Shown in pieces: positions 1 through 7,774 of a stretch of 64,000 nucleotides of DNA. The number at the start of each line of letters is the position of its first letter. Position 1 is the stretch's first letter. Under the pieces are notes generated by a model. The model did no database searches. It saw nothing but the letters and a program-made list of their open reading frames with translations, and was not told the DNA's origin. A program made the translations under genes and the position numbers. Source of the DNA: SIG307 sp045596385 (GTDB lineage: Bacteria > Bacillota > Clostridia > Lachnospirales > Lachnospiraceae); contig JAZOCC010000023.1 in the NCBI GenBank assembly GCA_045596385.1, positions 1-64,000 of the forward strand. The letters run 5' to 3'.

Positions 1-1
1 C

Positions 2-1429
2 TATGGTATTTATCGTAAGAGTTATGCGGGAACTGACGCCTGGAAGCGTATTGCCACCATTGAAGGTAACGAGACCTTTACTTACGTTGATACTTCTGTA
101 AGTGCAGCCAACGGAACCATGTACCGTTATACCATCCGTGCCCTGGCAGGAAGTGACTTAAAGACCCTGTCCGGCTGTAGAAATACGGGACGGACCATGG
201 TACGTCTGTCGAACCGTGAGTTAACAAATGTAACAGCAGACGGCAGTACCTCAGTGAAGTGTACCTGGAGCACCTCGGCACAGGTAACCGGTTATCAGAT
301 ACGTTTTGTACCGGAAACGGGAATGACAAAGAACTATACGGTAGGAAACTATAAGACAGGAACGCAGGTATTTACCGGTCTGTCAGAAGGAACCACCTAT
401 TATGTGCAGGTTCGAAGCTATAAGACGGTAGAGGACGTAGGAACCTTCTATTCCGACTGGTCGGAGGGAAAGGATGTGACATTAGGAGCCGCACCGACTG
501 CGACACCGAAACCGACCGCAACTCCGGTACCGACCGCAACCCCGACGCCAAGGCCGACCGCAACTCCGACCCCGGGTACGGATACACTTCCGACCCCGGC
601 AAAGCCATACAATATCACCAACGTAGTCAGCGGTGTTCATGTATACTGGAAGGCTATTGCAGGAGTAGAGAAGTTCGGATTATGGAGAAGTGAGACCGGC
701 AAGGACGGTACGTATAAGTGGATTGCAAATCCGACGGTACCGCACTTTACCGATACCACGGTAGTCAGCGGAAAGACTTATTACTACAAGGTAACGGCCA
801 TGGATGTGGCAAGCAATACCCACGGTGAGAGATCCGAGGCCATCGGAATGACCTATGTGGGAACTCCGGATATCACCAGCCGTGAGAATGTAACGAACGG
901 TATTGCACTGGGCTGGGATCGGATTGAAGGAGCAACAGGCTATGCAATCTACAGAAAGAGCTATGACGGAGCAGACGCCTGGGCACGTATTGCCACTATC
1001 GAAGGAAACAATACCTTTACCTACACGGATACATCCGTAGCTACGGCGAACGGAACGGTATACCGCTATACCATCCGTGCACTCGCAGGCAGCAATATGA
1101 AGACGCTGTCCGGCTGCCGGAATACCGGCCGTACCATGACTCGTCTGACAGACCGTGCAGTAAGCAATGTAACGGCAGTGGATGCAACCTCCGCAAAGTG
1201 CACCTGGACTACTACCGCACAGGCAACAGGCTACGAGATTATGTTTGTGTCGGAAGCCGGAGATGTAACGACCTTTACGATAGGAAACTATAAGACCGGT
1301 GTGAAGACGTTTAAGGGACTGGAATCCAAAACGACCTACACCGTGCAGGTAAGAAGCTATAAAGCAGTGGCGGGAGTCGGAACCTTCTATTCCGCCTGGT
1401 CGGAAGAGAAGAGTGTGACGATGCCGTAA
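2..1429 (+). CDS. Fibronectin type III repeat protein, 5'-truncated by window edge
   Basis: Open reading continues in frame from the first bases of the window, so the true start lies upstream; 475 codons are visible. The sequence holds repeated beta-sandwich modules with recurring YRYTIRAL, GCRNTGRTM and TYYVQVRSYK-type segments, typical of fibronectin type III domains. A Pro/Thr-rich linker (about nt 490-600, repeated PTATP units) separates two blocks of modules, as in secreted or wall-attached multidomain proteins. Modules before and after the linker are near-duplicates, pointing to internal duplication. No anchor motif follows the last module; the protein simply ends. Function is probably extracellular binding or spacing of a catalytic domain that lies outside the window. 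The FnIII assignment is good, the role unknown. Confidence 0.85.
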   Translation, partial: YGIYRKSYAGTDAWKRIATIEGNETFTYVDTSVSAANGTMYRYTIRALAGSDLKTLSGCRNTGRTMVRLSNRELTNVTADGSTSVKCTWSTSAQVTGYQIRFVPETGMTKNYTVGNYKTGTQVFTGLSEGTTYYVQVRSYKTVEDVGTFYSDWSEGKDVTLGAAPTATPKPTATPVPTATPTPRPTATPTPGTDTLPTPAKPYNITNVVSGVHVYWKAIAGVEKFGLWRSETGKDGTYKWIANPTVPHFTDTTVVSGKTYYYKVTAMDVASNTHGERSEAIGMTYVGTPDITSRENVTNGIALGWDRIEGATGYAIYRKSYDGADAWARIATIEGNNTFTYTDTSVATANGTVYRYTIRALAGSNMKTLSGCRNTGRTMTRLTDRAVSNVTAVDATSAKCTWTTTAQATGYEIMFVSEAGDVTTFTIGNYKTGVKTFKGLESKTTYTVQVRSYKAVAGVGTFYSAWSEEKSVTMP

Positions 1430-1461
1430 CAGGAAACATAAATCACGAATTATATAAGAGA

Positions 1462-1484
1462 TTCCCTTTTTAAAGAAAAGGGAA
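1462..1484. repeat. Short perfect hairpin after the FnIII gene
   Basis: Arms TTCCCTTTT (1462-1470) and AAAAGGGAA (1476-1484) around a 5-nt loop. It lies just upstream of the terminator and may stabilise the 3' end. Confidence 0.5.
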
Positions 1485-1488
1485 AGAT

Positions 1489-1545
1489 AAGAGCAAGCCA
1501 AGCGCAAGACAGAGAAATCTGTGGCGTAAGGTTTGCTCTTTTTTT
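1489..1545 (+). terminator. Intrinsic terminator of the FnIII gene, with structured loop
   Basis: Stem AAGAGCAAGCC / GGTTTGCTCTT followed by a T run. The apical part carries an inner hairpin ACAGA-GAAA-TCTGT. A 21-nt block (1508-1528) is identical to 2641-2661 in the terminator that follows the next gene. Confidence 0.85.
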
Positions 1546-1577
1546 GATTTAACACTTTGGTTTATATTATTTCAGAA

Positions 1578-1606
1578 TAGACAAATAAATTTCGGCATGA
1601 TATAAT
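1578..1606 (+). promoter_or_regulatory. Sigma-A-type promoter of the Rpn gene
   Basis: TAGACA (1578-1583), 17-nt spacer, TATAAT (1601-1606). Confidence 0.6.
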
Positions 1607-1699
1607 ATAAACGGAGAGGGAGAATACTGGATTTTTATGAATCTTTTCCTTGTTGAAACAGAAACAGAGTAGAGGGAATCAACAAAGGAGGAGATAGAT

Positions 1700-2563
1700 A
1701 TGAATGAAAAGAGGTTTAAAACCAACCCAAAGTATAAGGACCGGCTCTTTTGCATGATTTTCGGAAACGAAAGTCAGAAGCAAAACAGTATTTCCTTATA
1801 CAATGCCTTAAACGGCACAAACTATTCCGAGGACGAGGAGATTGAGGTTACAACGATTCAGGATGTGATTTACATCAACATGAAGAATGACGTATCTTTT
1901 ATTGTGGACAGTCATATGTCGTTGTTTGAGCAGCAGAGCTCGGTAAATCCGAACATGCCCTTGCGTGGACTGATGTACTTCGGCAATCTATATGATTCGT
2001 ATGTGGAGAGCCGGGGCTTAAATGTTTACGGAAGTAAGCTGGTGAAAATACCGACGCCGCAGTATTACGTGTTATACAACGGAAAAAACGAGGCGCCGGC
2101 GACCTCAGAGCTTAAGCTGTCAGAGGCATTTGTAAAGGAATCACCGGAGGGACGATTTGAATGGACAGCGACCTTTATTAATCTTAATAAGGGCAAAAAT
2201 GATGAAATATTAGAAAAGTGCAGACCGTTGGCGGAGTACATGTATTTGGTTAACTGTATCCGTGAAAACGAAGCCAAGGGAATGCGGATTGAGGACGCCA
2301 TTGATACGGCGGTACAACAGTGCATTAACTGTAACGTGCTTAAGGAGTTTTTGGTGGCCCACAGAGCGGAGGTGGTAAGCGTGTGTTTAACGGAGTTTAA
2401 TGAAGAAGTATTTGTGAATTCTATAAGAGCGGAAGGACATGCAGAAGGTGAACTGTCCATGCTGCTAAAGCTTGTTAAAAAGGGACGCCTATCAACCGAG
2501 GACGCTTTGTCTGAACTTCAGATGAGCGAGGAGGAATTCGTAAGGCTTTTGGAGACAGAGTAA
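1700..2563 (+). CDS. Rpn family recombination-promoting nuclease (putative transposase-like)
   Basis: This 287-aa protein matches the Rpn/PD-(D/E)XK family (COG5464 type), whose members cleave DNA and raise RecA-independent recombination in E. coli. The family core is visible: NDVSFIVD with Asp64, then the E77-x-Q79 pair and QSSVNPNMPLRGL. The C-terminal part is a helical tail with GHAEGELSMLLKLV, typical of the family. The start ATG has a strong AAAGGAGG site. The gene has its own promoter and terminator and sits alone between a surface protein and ilvD, bracketed by two near-identical terminators. Family call is firm; in vivo role in this organism is unknown. Confidence 0.85.
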   Translation: MNEKRFKTNPKYKDRLFCMIFGNESQKQNSISLYNALNGTNYSEDEEIEVTTIQDVIYINMKNDVSFIVDSHMSLFEQQSSVNPNMPLRGLMYFGNLYDSYVESRGLNVYGSKLVKIPTPQYYVLYNGKNEAPATSELKLSEAFVKESPEGRFEWTATFINLNKGKNDEILEKCRPLAEYMYLVNCIRENEAKGMRIEDAIDTAVQQCINCNVLKEFLVAHRAEVVSVCLTEFNEEVFVNSIRAEGHAEGELSMLLKLVKKGRLSTEDALSELQMSEEEFVRLLETE

Positions 2564-2620
2564 AGCGTTTCTGATGAAACGTAGAATGTGTCGGATAGTA
2601 TTATAAGAGTAAGGGAGAAA

Positions 2621-2675
2621 AAAGAGCAACCCATACGTAGGACAGAGAAATCTGTGGCGTAGAGGTTGCTCTTTT
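2621..2675 (+). terminator. Intrinsic terminator of the Rpn gene, twin of the upstream one
   Basis: Stem AAAGAGCAACC (2621-2631) / GGTTGCTCTTT (2664-2674), then T run. The inner 21 nt (2641-2661) are identical to 1508-1528. Confidence 0.85.
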
Positions 2676-2687
2676 TGTGCTTTCACA

Positions 2688-2727
2688 CCTACAAATGATT
2701 GACTTTTGTAGGCGGTTCTGTTATACT
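2688..2727 (+). promoter_or_regulatory. ilvD promoter with operator-like inverted repeat
   Basis: TTGACT (2699-2704), 17-nt spacer, TATACT (2722-2727). The inverted repeat CCTACAAA (2688-2695) / TTTGTAGG (2705-2712) is centred on the -35 box, a position suited to a repressor. A further hairpin CGGCATC / GATGCCG (2783-2813) lies in the leader. No T-box motif was seen. Confidence 0.65.
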
Positions 2728-2845
2728 TAGGAGTAATTGTAACTTTAGCGCAATACTGTACTGATTTGGGCAAAAGTGGCAACGGCATCGGCGGGTTCGG
2801 AATGCGGATGCCGAAGAACATTCAGAAAGAAAGGTGGAATCACTT

Positions 2846-4507
2846 ATGAAGAGTGACGCAGTGAAAAAAGGCGCAACACAGGCACCGCATCGGTCTCTGT
2901 TTAACGCACTGGGTTTGACAAAGGAAGAGATGGATAAGCCGTTAATCGGTATCGTCAGCTCCTACAACGAGATTGTACCGGGTCATATGAATCTGGACAA
3001 GATTGTGGAGGCAGTAAAGCTTGGCGTGGCAATGGCAGGCGGTGTTCCTCGAGTCTTCCCGGCAATTGCGGTGTGTGACGGTATTGCCATGGGTCACATC
3101 GGCATGAAGTATTCCCTTGTTACAAGAGATTTGATTGCGGATTCTACGGAGGCTATGGCTTTGGCGCATCAGTTTGACGCTCTGGTTATGGTTCCGAATT
3201 GTGATAAGAATGTACCGGGCTTACTTATGGCAGCGGCAAGACTTAATATTCCGACGATTTTCGTTTCCGGAGGTCCGATGCTTGCAGGCCACGTACACGG
3301 CGACAAGACCAGTCTTTCCAGCATGTTTGAGGCAGTAGGTGCTCACGCTGCAGGCAAGATGAGCGAGGAAGAACTGGACTACTTTGTAGAAAAGGCTTGT
3401 CCGACCTGCGGTTCCTGCTCCGGTATGTATACCGCAAATTCCATGAACTGTCTCACTGAGGTTCTGGGTATGGGCTTACAGGGCAACGGTACTGTTCCGG
3501 CTGTATATTCCGAGCGTATCCGTCTCGCTAAGCATGCGGGTATGAAGATTATGGAATTGTTAGAAAAGAATATTCGTCCGCGTGACATTATGACCGAGAA
3601 GGCGTTTATGAACGCACTCACCGTAGATATGGCCCTTGGCTGTTCTACCAACAGTATGCTTCATCTTCCGGCCATTGCTCATGAGGCAGGCGTGGATTTA
3701 AATGTAGATATCGCAAACGCAATCAGTGCAAAGACTCCGAACCTGTGTCATCTGGCACCGGCAGGTCATGCATATATCGAGGAGCTTGATGAGGCAGGCG
3801 GCGTATACGCTGTCATGAACGAGCTCAGCAAGAAGGATTTGTTAAATCTTGACTGTATGACCGTTACCGGCAAGACCGTAGGCGAGAATATTGCACCGGT
3901 GAAGAATAGAAATACAAATATCATTCGTCCGATTGAGAATCCGTACAGTGAGACCGGCGGTATTGCTGTATTAAAGGGTAACCTGGCTCCGGATTCCTGT
4001 GTGGTAAAGCGTTCCGCAGTTGTTCCGGAAATGCTGCAGCATGAAGGCCCGGCAAGAGTATTTGATTGTGAAGAGGATGCAATCGCAGCTATCCTCGGCG
4101 GTAAGATTGTAGCGGGAGATGTAGTGGTCATCCGTTACGAAGGCCCGAAGGGCGGACCGGGTATGAGAGAGATGTTGAACCCGACCTCCGCAATTGCAGG
4201 TATGGGGCTCGGTTCTACCGTAGCACTCATCACCGACGGACGTTTCTCCGGTGCAAGCCGCGGTGCTTCCATCGGTCATGTTTGTCCGGAAGCGGCAGTG
4301 GGCGGACCGATTGCATTGGTAGAAGAGGGCGACATCATTGCCATCGACATCAACGCAAATACCATTAACGTAAAGATCAGTGACGAAGAGATGCAGGCAA
4401 GACGCGCAAAGTGGCAGCCGAGAGAGCCGAAGGTGACAACCGGTTATCTTGCAAGATACGCTTCCTTGGTTTCCGCAGCATGCAAGGGCGCAGTTCTTGA
4501 GTGCTAA
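2846..4507 (+). CDS. ilvD: Dihydroxy-acid dehydratase
   Basis: IlvD dehydrates 2,3-dihydroxy-isovalerate and -methylvalerate to the 2-keto acids in valine and isoleucine synthesis, using an Fe-S cluster. The 553-aa length is standard. Family segments are clear: the PNCDKNVPG cysteine, the CPTCGSCSGMYTANSMNCL block with cluster cysteines, and the C-terminal GRFSGASRG and GHVCPEAAVGGP motifs. I chose ATG 2846 because AAGGTGG lies 8 nt upstream; a GTG at 2834 falls inside that ribosome site. ilvB follows after 186 nt that hold a structured repeat, so the two may be co-transcribed. No ilvC or ilvN is near. Confidence 0.97.
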   Translation: MKSDAVKKGATQAPHRSLFNALGLTKEEMDKPLIGIVSSYNEIVPGHMNLDKIVEAVKLGVAMAGGVPRVFPAIAVCDGIAMGHIGMKYSLVTRDLIADSTEAMALAHQFDALVMVPNCDKNVPGLLMAAARLNIPTIFVSGGPMLAGHVHGDKTSLSSMFEAVGAHAAGKMSEEELDYFVEKACPTCGSCSGMYTANSMNCLTEVLGMGLQGNGTVPAVYSERIRLAKHAGMKIMELLEKNIRPRDIMTEKAFMNALTVDMALGCSTNSMLHLPAIAHEAGVDLNVDIANAISAKTPNLCHLAPAGHAYIEELDEAGGVYAVMNELSKKDLLNLDCMTVTGKTVGENIAPVKNRNTNIIRPIENPYSETGGIAVLKGNLAPDSCVVKRSAVVPEMLQHEGPARVFDCEEDAIAAILGGKIVAGDVVVIRYEGPKGGPGMREMLNPTSAIAGMGLGSTVALITDGRFSGASRGASIGHVCPEAAVGGPIALVEEGDIIAIDINANTINVKISDEEMQARRAKWQPREPKVTTGYLARYASLVSAACKGAVLEC

Positions 4508-4658
4508 AATTAGCACTCAAGAATGCTCCGCATGGGTCCACAACGTCCGGTGGACGTTGGTACTGGACGGACCGAAACGGAGTGTAGACTGCGCACTCGT
4601 GCGAGTGGAAGATGTCGCAAGCGACCGCACTCGGCGCGAGAGTCCGCAAGCGGACTCT
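4494..4658 (+). repeat. Structured intergenic repeat, copy 1 (ilvD-ilvB gap)
   Basis: The element starts with a perfect 14-bp hairpin (4494-4507 / 4510-4523) whose left arm is the end of ilvD including its stop codon. Nested hairpins follow: GCTCCG/CGGAG-type closing pairs, AACGTCC / GGACGTT, and GTCGC-AA-GCGAC. It ends with AGAGTCCGC-AA-GCGGACTCT (4639-4658). The second half is nearly identical to 41060-41125. There is no T run, so simple termination is unlikely. Confidence 0.8.
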
Positions 4659-4693
4659 ATATAAGATGAAGTAAGATATAAAGGAGTATTACT

Positions 4694-6373
4694 ATGGAAT
4701 TAAACGGTTCTCAGATTGTTTTAGAGTGTCTGCTGGAACAGGGTGTTGATACCGTATTCGGTTACCCGGGCGGCGCGATTTTAAATATTTATGATGCTTT
4801 GTATCATTATCAGGATAAGATTCATCATGTGCTCACTTCCCATGAGCAGGGGGCGGCACATGCGGCAGACGGTTATGCCAGAGCCACCGGCAAGGTAGGC
4901 GTTTGTATGGCAACCAGCGGTCCGGGTGCGACGAATCTTGTTACCGGTATCGCAACGGCGTACATGGATTCCATTCCGGTAGTGGCAATTACCTGTAACG
5001 TAGGGATGCCGCTTCTCGGTAAGGACAGTTTCCAGGAGATTGACATTGCAGGCGTGGTAATGCCGATTACAAAGCACAGTTTTATCGTAAAGGATATAAC
5101 GAAGCTGGCAGACACCATTCGTCGTGCCTTTAAGATTGCAAAGAGTGGCAGACCGGGACCGGTACTGGTAGATATTACCAAGGACGTCACCGGTGCCATG
5201 TATGAGTACGAGGCAGTGAAGCCGGAGCCGATTAAGCGTGTAAAGGATACCATTACCGAAGAGGATTTGGCAAAGGCATTAAAGTTAATCAAGAAGTCCG
5301 AACGTCCGATGGTGCTTGTGGGCGGCGGTGCGGTTACCTCCGGTGCCAGCAAGGAGCTTGCGGAGTTCGTAGAGCTTCTGGATGCCCCGGTTTGTGATAC
5401 TTTAATGGGTAAGGGGGCTTACGACGGTACCAAGGAAAACTACACCGGCATGGTAGGCATGCACGGAACAAAAGCTTCCAACTATGCGGTAACCGAGTGT
5501 GATTTACTCGTTGCCATCGGTGCAAGATTCTCCGACCGTGTGACCGGTAACGCAAAGAAGTTTGCGAAAGATGCGAAGATTTTACATATCGACATCGATC
5601 CGGCAGAAATTAATAAGAACGTAATGACGGATGCTTCTGTCATCGGGGATATCAAGGAAGTATTAAAGGCGCTCAATAAGCGCATCGAAAAGAAGGATAA
5701 TGACCAATGGGTACAGCATATCGTAGAGTATAAGGCGAAGTTCCCGCTTCGGATTCCGGAAGGTCTGTCCGGTCCTTATGTGGTAAATCGCCTGTACGAG
5801 GCCACCAAGGGCGATGCGGTGATCGTTACCGAGGTTGGTCAGCATCAGATGTGGGCAGCGCAGTTCTTCTCTTATCAGAAGCCGCGTACTTTACTTACGT
5901 CCGGCGGTCTCGGAACCATGGGATACGGCTTCGGTGCGGCTATGGGTGCAAAGACCGGACTTCCGAAGAAGCGCGTCATCAACATCGCAGGCGACGGTTG
6001 TTTCCGTATGAATATCAACGAGCTTGCTTCCGCTGCAAGAAACAAGATTCCGATGATTCAGGTAGTCATCAATAACCACGTTCTCGGTATGGTACGTCAG
6101 TGGCAGAACCTGTTCTATGGACAGCGTTATTCCAACACCACCTTGATTGACGGTGTGGATTTCGTAAAGGTAGCAGAGGGAATGGGGGCCGCAGGCATGA
6201 CGGTTACCACCAGAGAAGAGCTTGACATTGCCATTGAAAAGGCGTTTAAGGCAGACGGCCCGTTTGTCATTGATTGTCGTATCGATTCCGATGAAAAGGT
6301 ATGGCCGATGGTAGCTCCGGGAGCACCGATTCAGGAGGCATTTACCGACGAAGATTTGGCACAGAAACAATAA
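4694..6373 (+). CDS. ilvB: Acetolactate synthase, large (catalytic) subunit
   Basis: This ThDP-dependent enzyme condenses pyruvate with pyruvate or 2-ketobutyrate, the first common step of branched-chain synthesis. The 559-aa length and three-domain layout fit AHAS large subunits: N-terminal ThDP-pyrimidine region with catalytic Glu51 (HEQGAAHAADG), a central FAD-type domain, and C-terminal GDGCFRMNINEL...VINN ThDP-diphosphate motif. The long FAD-type middle and MVRQWQ segment favour biosynthetic AHAS over catabolic AlsS. A good RBS precedes the ATG. No regulatory subunit gene (ilvN) is present in the window, so it must lie elsewhere or be absent. Confidence 0.93.
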   Translation: MELNGSQIVLECLLEQGVDTVFGYPGGAILNIYDALYHYQDKIHHVLTSHEQGAAHAADGYARATGKVGVCMATSGPGATNLVTGIATAYMDSIPVVAITCNVGMPLLGKDSFQEIDIAGVVMPITKHSFIVKDITKLADTIRRAFKIAKSGRPGPVLVDITKDVTGAMYEYEAVKPEPIKRVKDTITEEDLAKALKLIKKSERPMVLVGGGAVTSGASKELAEFVELLDAPVCDTLMGKGAYDGTKENYTGMVGMHGTKASNYAVTECDLLVAIGARFSDRVTGNAKKFAKDAKILHIDIDPAEINKNVMTDASVIGDIKEVLKALNKRIEKKDNDQWVQHIVEYKAKFPLRIPEGLSGPYVVNRLYEATKGDAVIVTEVGQHQMWAAQFFSYQKPRTLLTSGGLGTMGYGFGAAMGAKTGLPKKRVINIAGDGCFRMNINELASAARNKIPMIQVVINNHVLGMVRQWQNLFYGQRYSNTTLIDGVDFVKVAEGMGAAGMTVTTREELDIAIEKAFKADGPFVIDCRIDSDEKVWPMVAPGAPIQEAFTDEDLAQKQ

Positions 6374-6408
6374 ATGTCAAAAATATAACAAATTTCTTCG
6401 AAAAACGA

Positions 6409-6437
6409 TTGACGCGACAAATGATTTGCATTATAAT
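6409..6437 (+). promoter_or_regulatory. serC promoter with flanking inverted repeat
   Basis: TTGACG (6409-6414), 17-nt spacer, perfect TATAAT (6432-6437). CGACAAA (6415-6421) in the spacer is the inverse of TTTGTCG (6449-6455), and another GACAAA follows at 6465-6470. The repeats flank the -10 box and transcription start, as an operator would. Confidence 0.7.
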
Positions 6438-6493
6438 AAAAGCGATTGTTTGTCGTGCTAAAGTGACAAAATATATGAATGGAGGATTTAGAA

Positions 6494-7576
6494 ATGGGAA
6501 GAGTGTATAATTTTTCCGCAGGTCCGGCAGTATTACCGGAGGAAGTATTAAGAGAAGCAGCAGAAGAAATGCTGGATTACAAGGGAACCGGCATGTCCGT
6601 TATGGAGATGAGCCATCGTTCCAAGGCGTATGATGAAATCATCAAGACCGCTGAGCAGGATTTAAGAGACCTGATGAACATTCCGGATAATTACAAGGTA
6701 TTGTTCTTACAGGGCGGTGCTTCCCAGCAGTTCGCTATGATTCCGATGAACCTGATGAAGAACAAGGTTGCCGACTACATCGTTACCGGTCAGTGGGCAA
6801 AGAAGGCTTATCAGGAGGCTCAGATGTACGGTAAGGCAAATGCTATCGCATCTTCCGCAGACGAGACTTTCTCTTACATCCCGGATTGTTCCGATCTTCC
6901 GATCAGCGAGGACGCTGACTACGTTTATATTTGTGAGAACAACACCATCTACGGTACGAAGTTCTGGACTCTTCCGAACACCAAGGGTAAGACTTTGGTA
7001 GCTGACCAGTCCTCCTGCTTCCTTTCCGAGCCGGTAGACGTAACCAAGTACGGTATCATCTACGGCGGCGTTCAGAAGAACGTTGGACCGGCAGGTGTGG
7101 TAGTTGTAATTATCCGTGAGGATTTAATCACCGAGGATACCCTTCCGGGCACTCCGACCATGTTAAAGTATAAGATTCATGCTGACAACGAGTCCTTATA
7201 CAATACCCCGCCGGCATACGGTATCTACATCTGCGGTAAGGTATTTAAGTGGCTCAAGAAGCAGGGTGGCTTAGAGGCTATGAAGAAGCACAACGAAGAG
7301 AAGGCTAAGATTCTTTACGATTTCCTTGACCAGAGCAAGATGTTCAAGGGTACCGTTCGTAAGGAAGACCGTTCTCTCATGAACGTTCCGTTCGTAACCG
7401 GCGATGACGAGCTTGATGCTAAGTTCGTTAAGGAAGCTAAGGCAGCAGGCTTTGAGAACCTTAAGGGTCACAGAAGCGTTGGCGGTATGCGTGCTAGTAT
7501 CTACAATGCAATGCCGAAGGCTGGCGTTGAAGCTTTAGTTGAGTTCATGAAGAAGTTCGAGGCTGAAAATCTTTAA
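6494..7576 (+). CDS. serC: Phosphoserine aminotransferase
   Basis: SerC transfers an amino group from glutamate to 3-phosphohydroxypyruvate, using PLP, in serine synthesis. The 360-aa protein has the family N-terminus (YNFSAGPAVLPEEVL), the GGASQQF phosphate loop, the PLP-lysine region GGVQKNVGPAG and the C-terminal GHRSVGGMRASIYNAMP signature. ATG 6494 is preferred because GGAGGA lies 7 nt upstream; an ATG at 6479 has no ribosome site. serA lies downstream, separated by a structured repeat. Codon use is strongly biased, which suggests high expression. Confidence 0.96.
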   Translation: MGRVYNFSAGPAVLPEEVLREAAEEMLDYKGTGMSVMEMSHRSKAYDEIIKTAEQDLRDLMNIPDNYKVLFLQGGASQQFAMIPMNLMKNKVADYIVTGQWAKKAYQEAQMYGKANAIASSADETFSYIPDCSDLPISEDADYVYICENNTIYGTKFWTLPNTKGKTLVADQSSCFLSEPVDVTKYGIIYGGVQKNVGPAGVVVVIIREDLITEDTLPGTPTMLKYKIHADNESLYNTPPAYGIYICGKVFKWLKKQGGLEAMKKHNEEKAKILYDFLDQSKMFKGTVRKEDRSLMNVPFVTGDDELDAKFVKEAKAAGFENLKGHRSVGGMRASIYNAMPKAGVEALVEFMKKFEAENL

Positions 7577-7686
7577 AGGAAAAACTTCCTTTAAAGATGC
7601 GCTCCGCGAGGATCGCACTGCGACGAATTTGAAGTTGTCGCTTGACGCGACCCGTCGCAGGCGGAGAATATCGCAAGCGATATTCT
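7569..7686 (+). repeat. Structured intergenic repeat, copy 2 (serC-serA gap)
   Basis: It starts with a 13-bp hairpin (7569-7581 / 7586-7598) whose left arm is the end of serC. GCTCCGC follows, then internal pairs around GTCGC/GCGAC. GCGGAG closes back on GCTCCGC. The last hairpin is AGAATATCGC-AA-GCGATATTCT (7665-7686). Sequence diverges from copies 1 and 3 but the order of hairpins and the CGCAAGCG loop are kept. Confidence 0.7.
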
Positions 7687-7718
7687 ATAGTAAGGGTTCA
7701 TTTCAATATGATTTTCAC

Positions 7719-7748
7719 TATGCCACCGGAAGCGATTTCGGTGGCATA
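7719..7748 (+). promoter_or_regulatory. Strong GNRA-looped hairpin just upstream of serA
   Basis: Thirteen-bp stem TATGCCACCG-GAA / TTT-CGGTGGCATA closed by a GCGA tetraloop. It ends about 13 nt before the serA ribosome site and has no T run. It could protect the processed 5' end or tune translation. Confidence 0.55.
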
Positions 7749-7774
7749 AGTAAATAAAAACAGGAGGGTTTATT

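Noticed and set aside
2..600. CRISPR or transposon repeats at the window start
   Set aside because: The similarity is between FnIII modules and the PTATP linker, all in one reading frame.
680..1555. Long antisense frame (291 aa) across the FnIII gene
   Set aside because: It is a shadow of the repetitive coding strand, has no ribosome site, and shows no family motifs.
4508..4693. T-box or other riboswitch between ilvD and ilvB
   Set aside because: No AGGGTGGNACCGCG-type box or specifier loop; the sequence matches the repeat family found at two other places.
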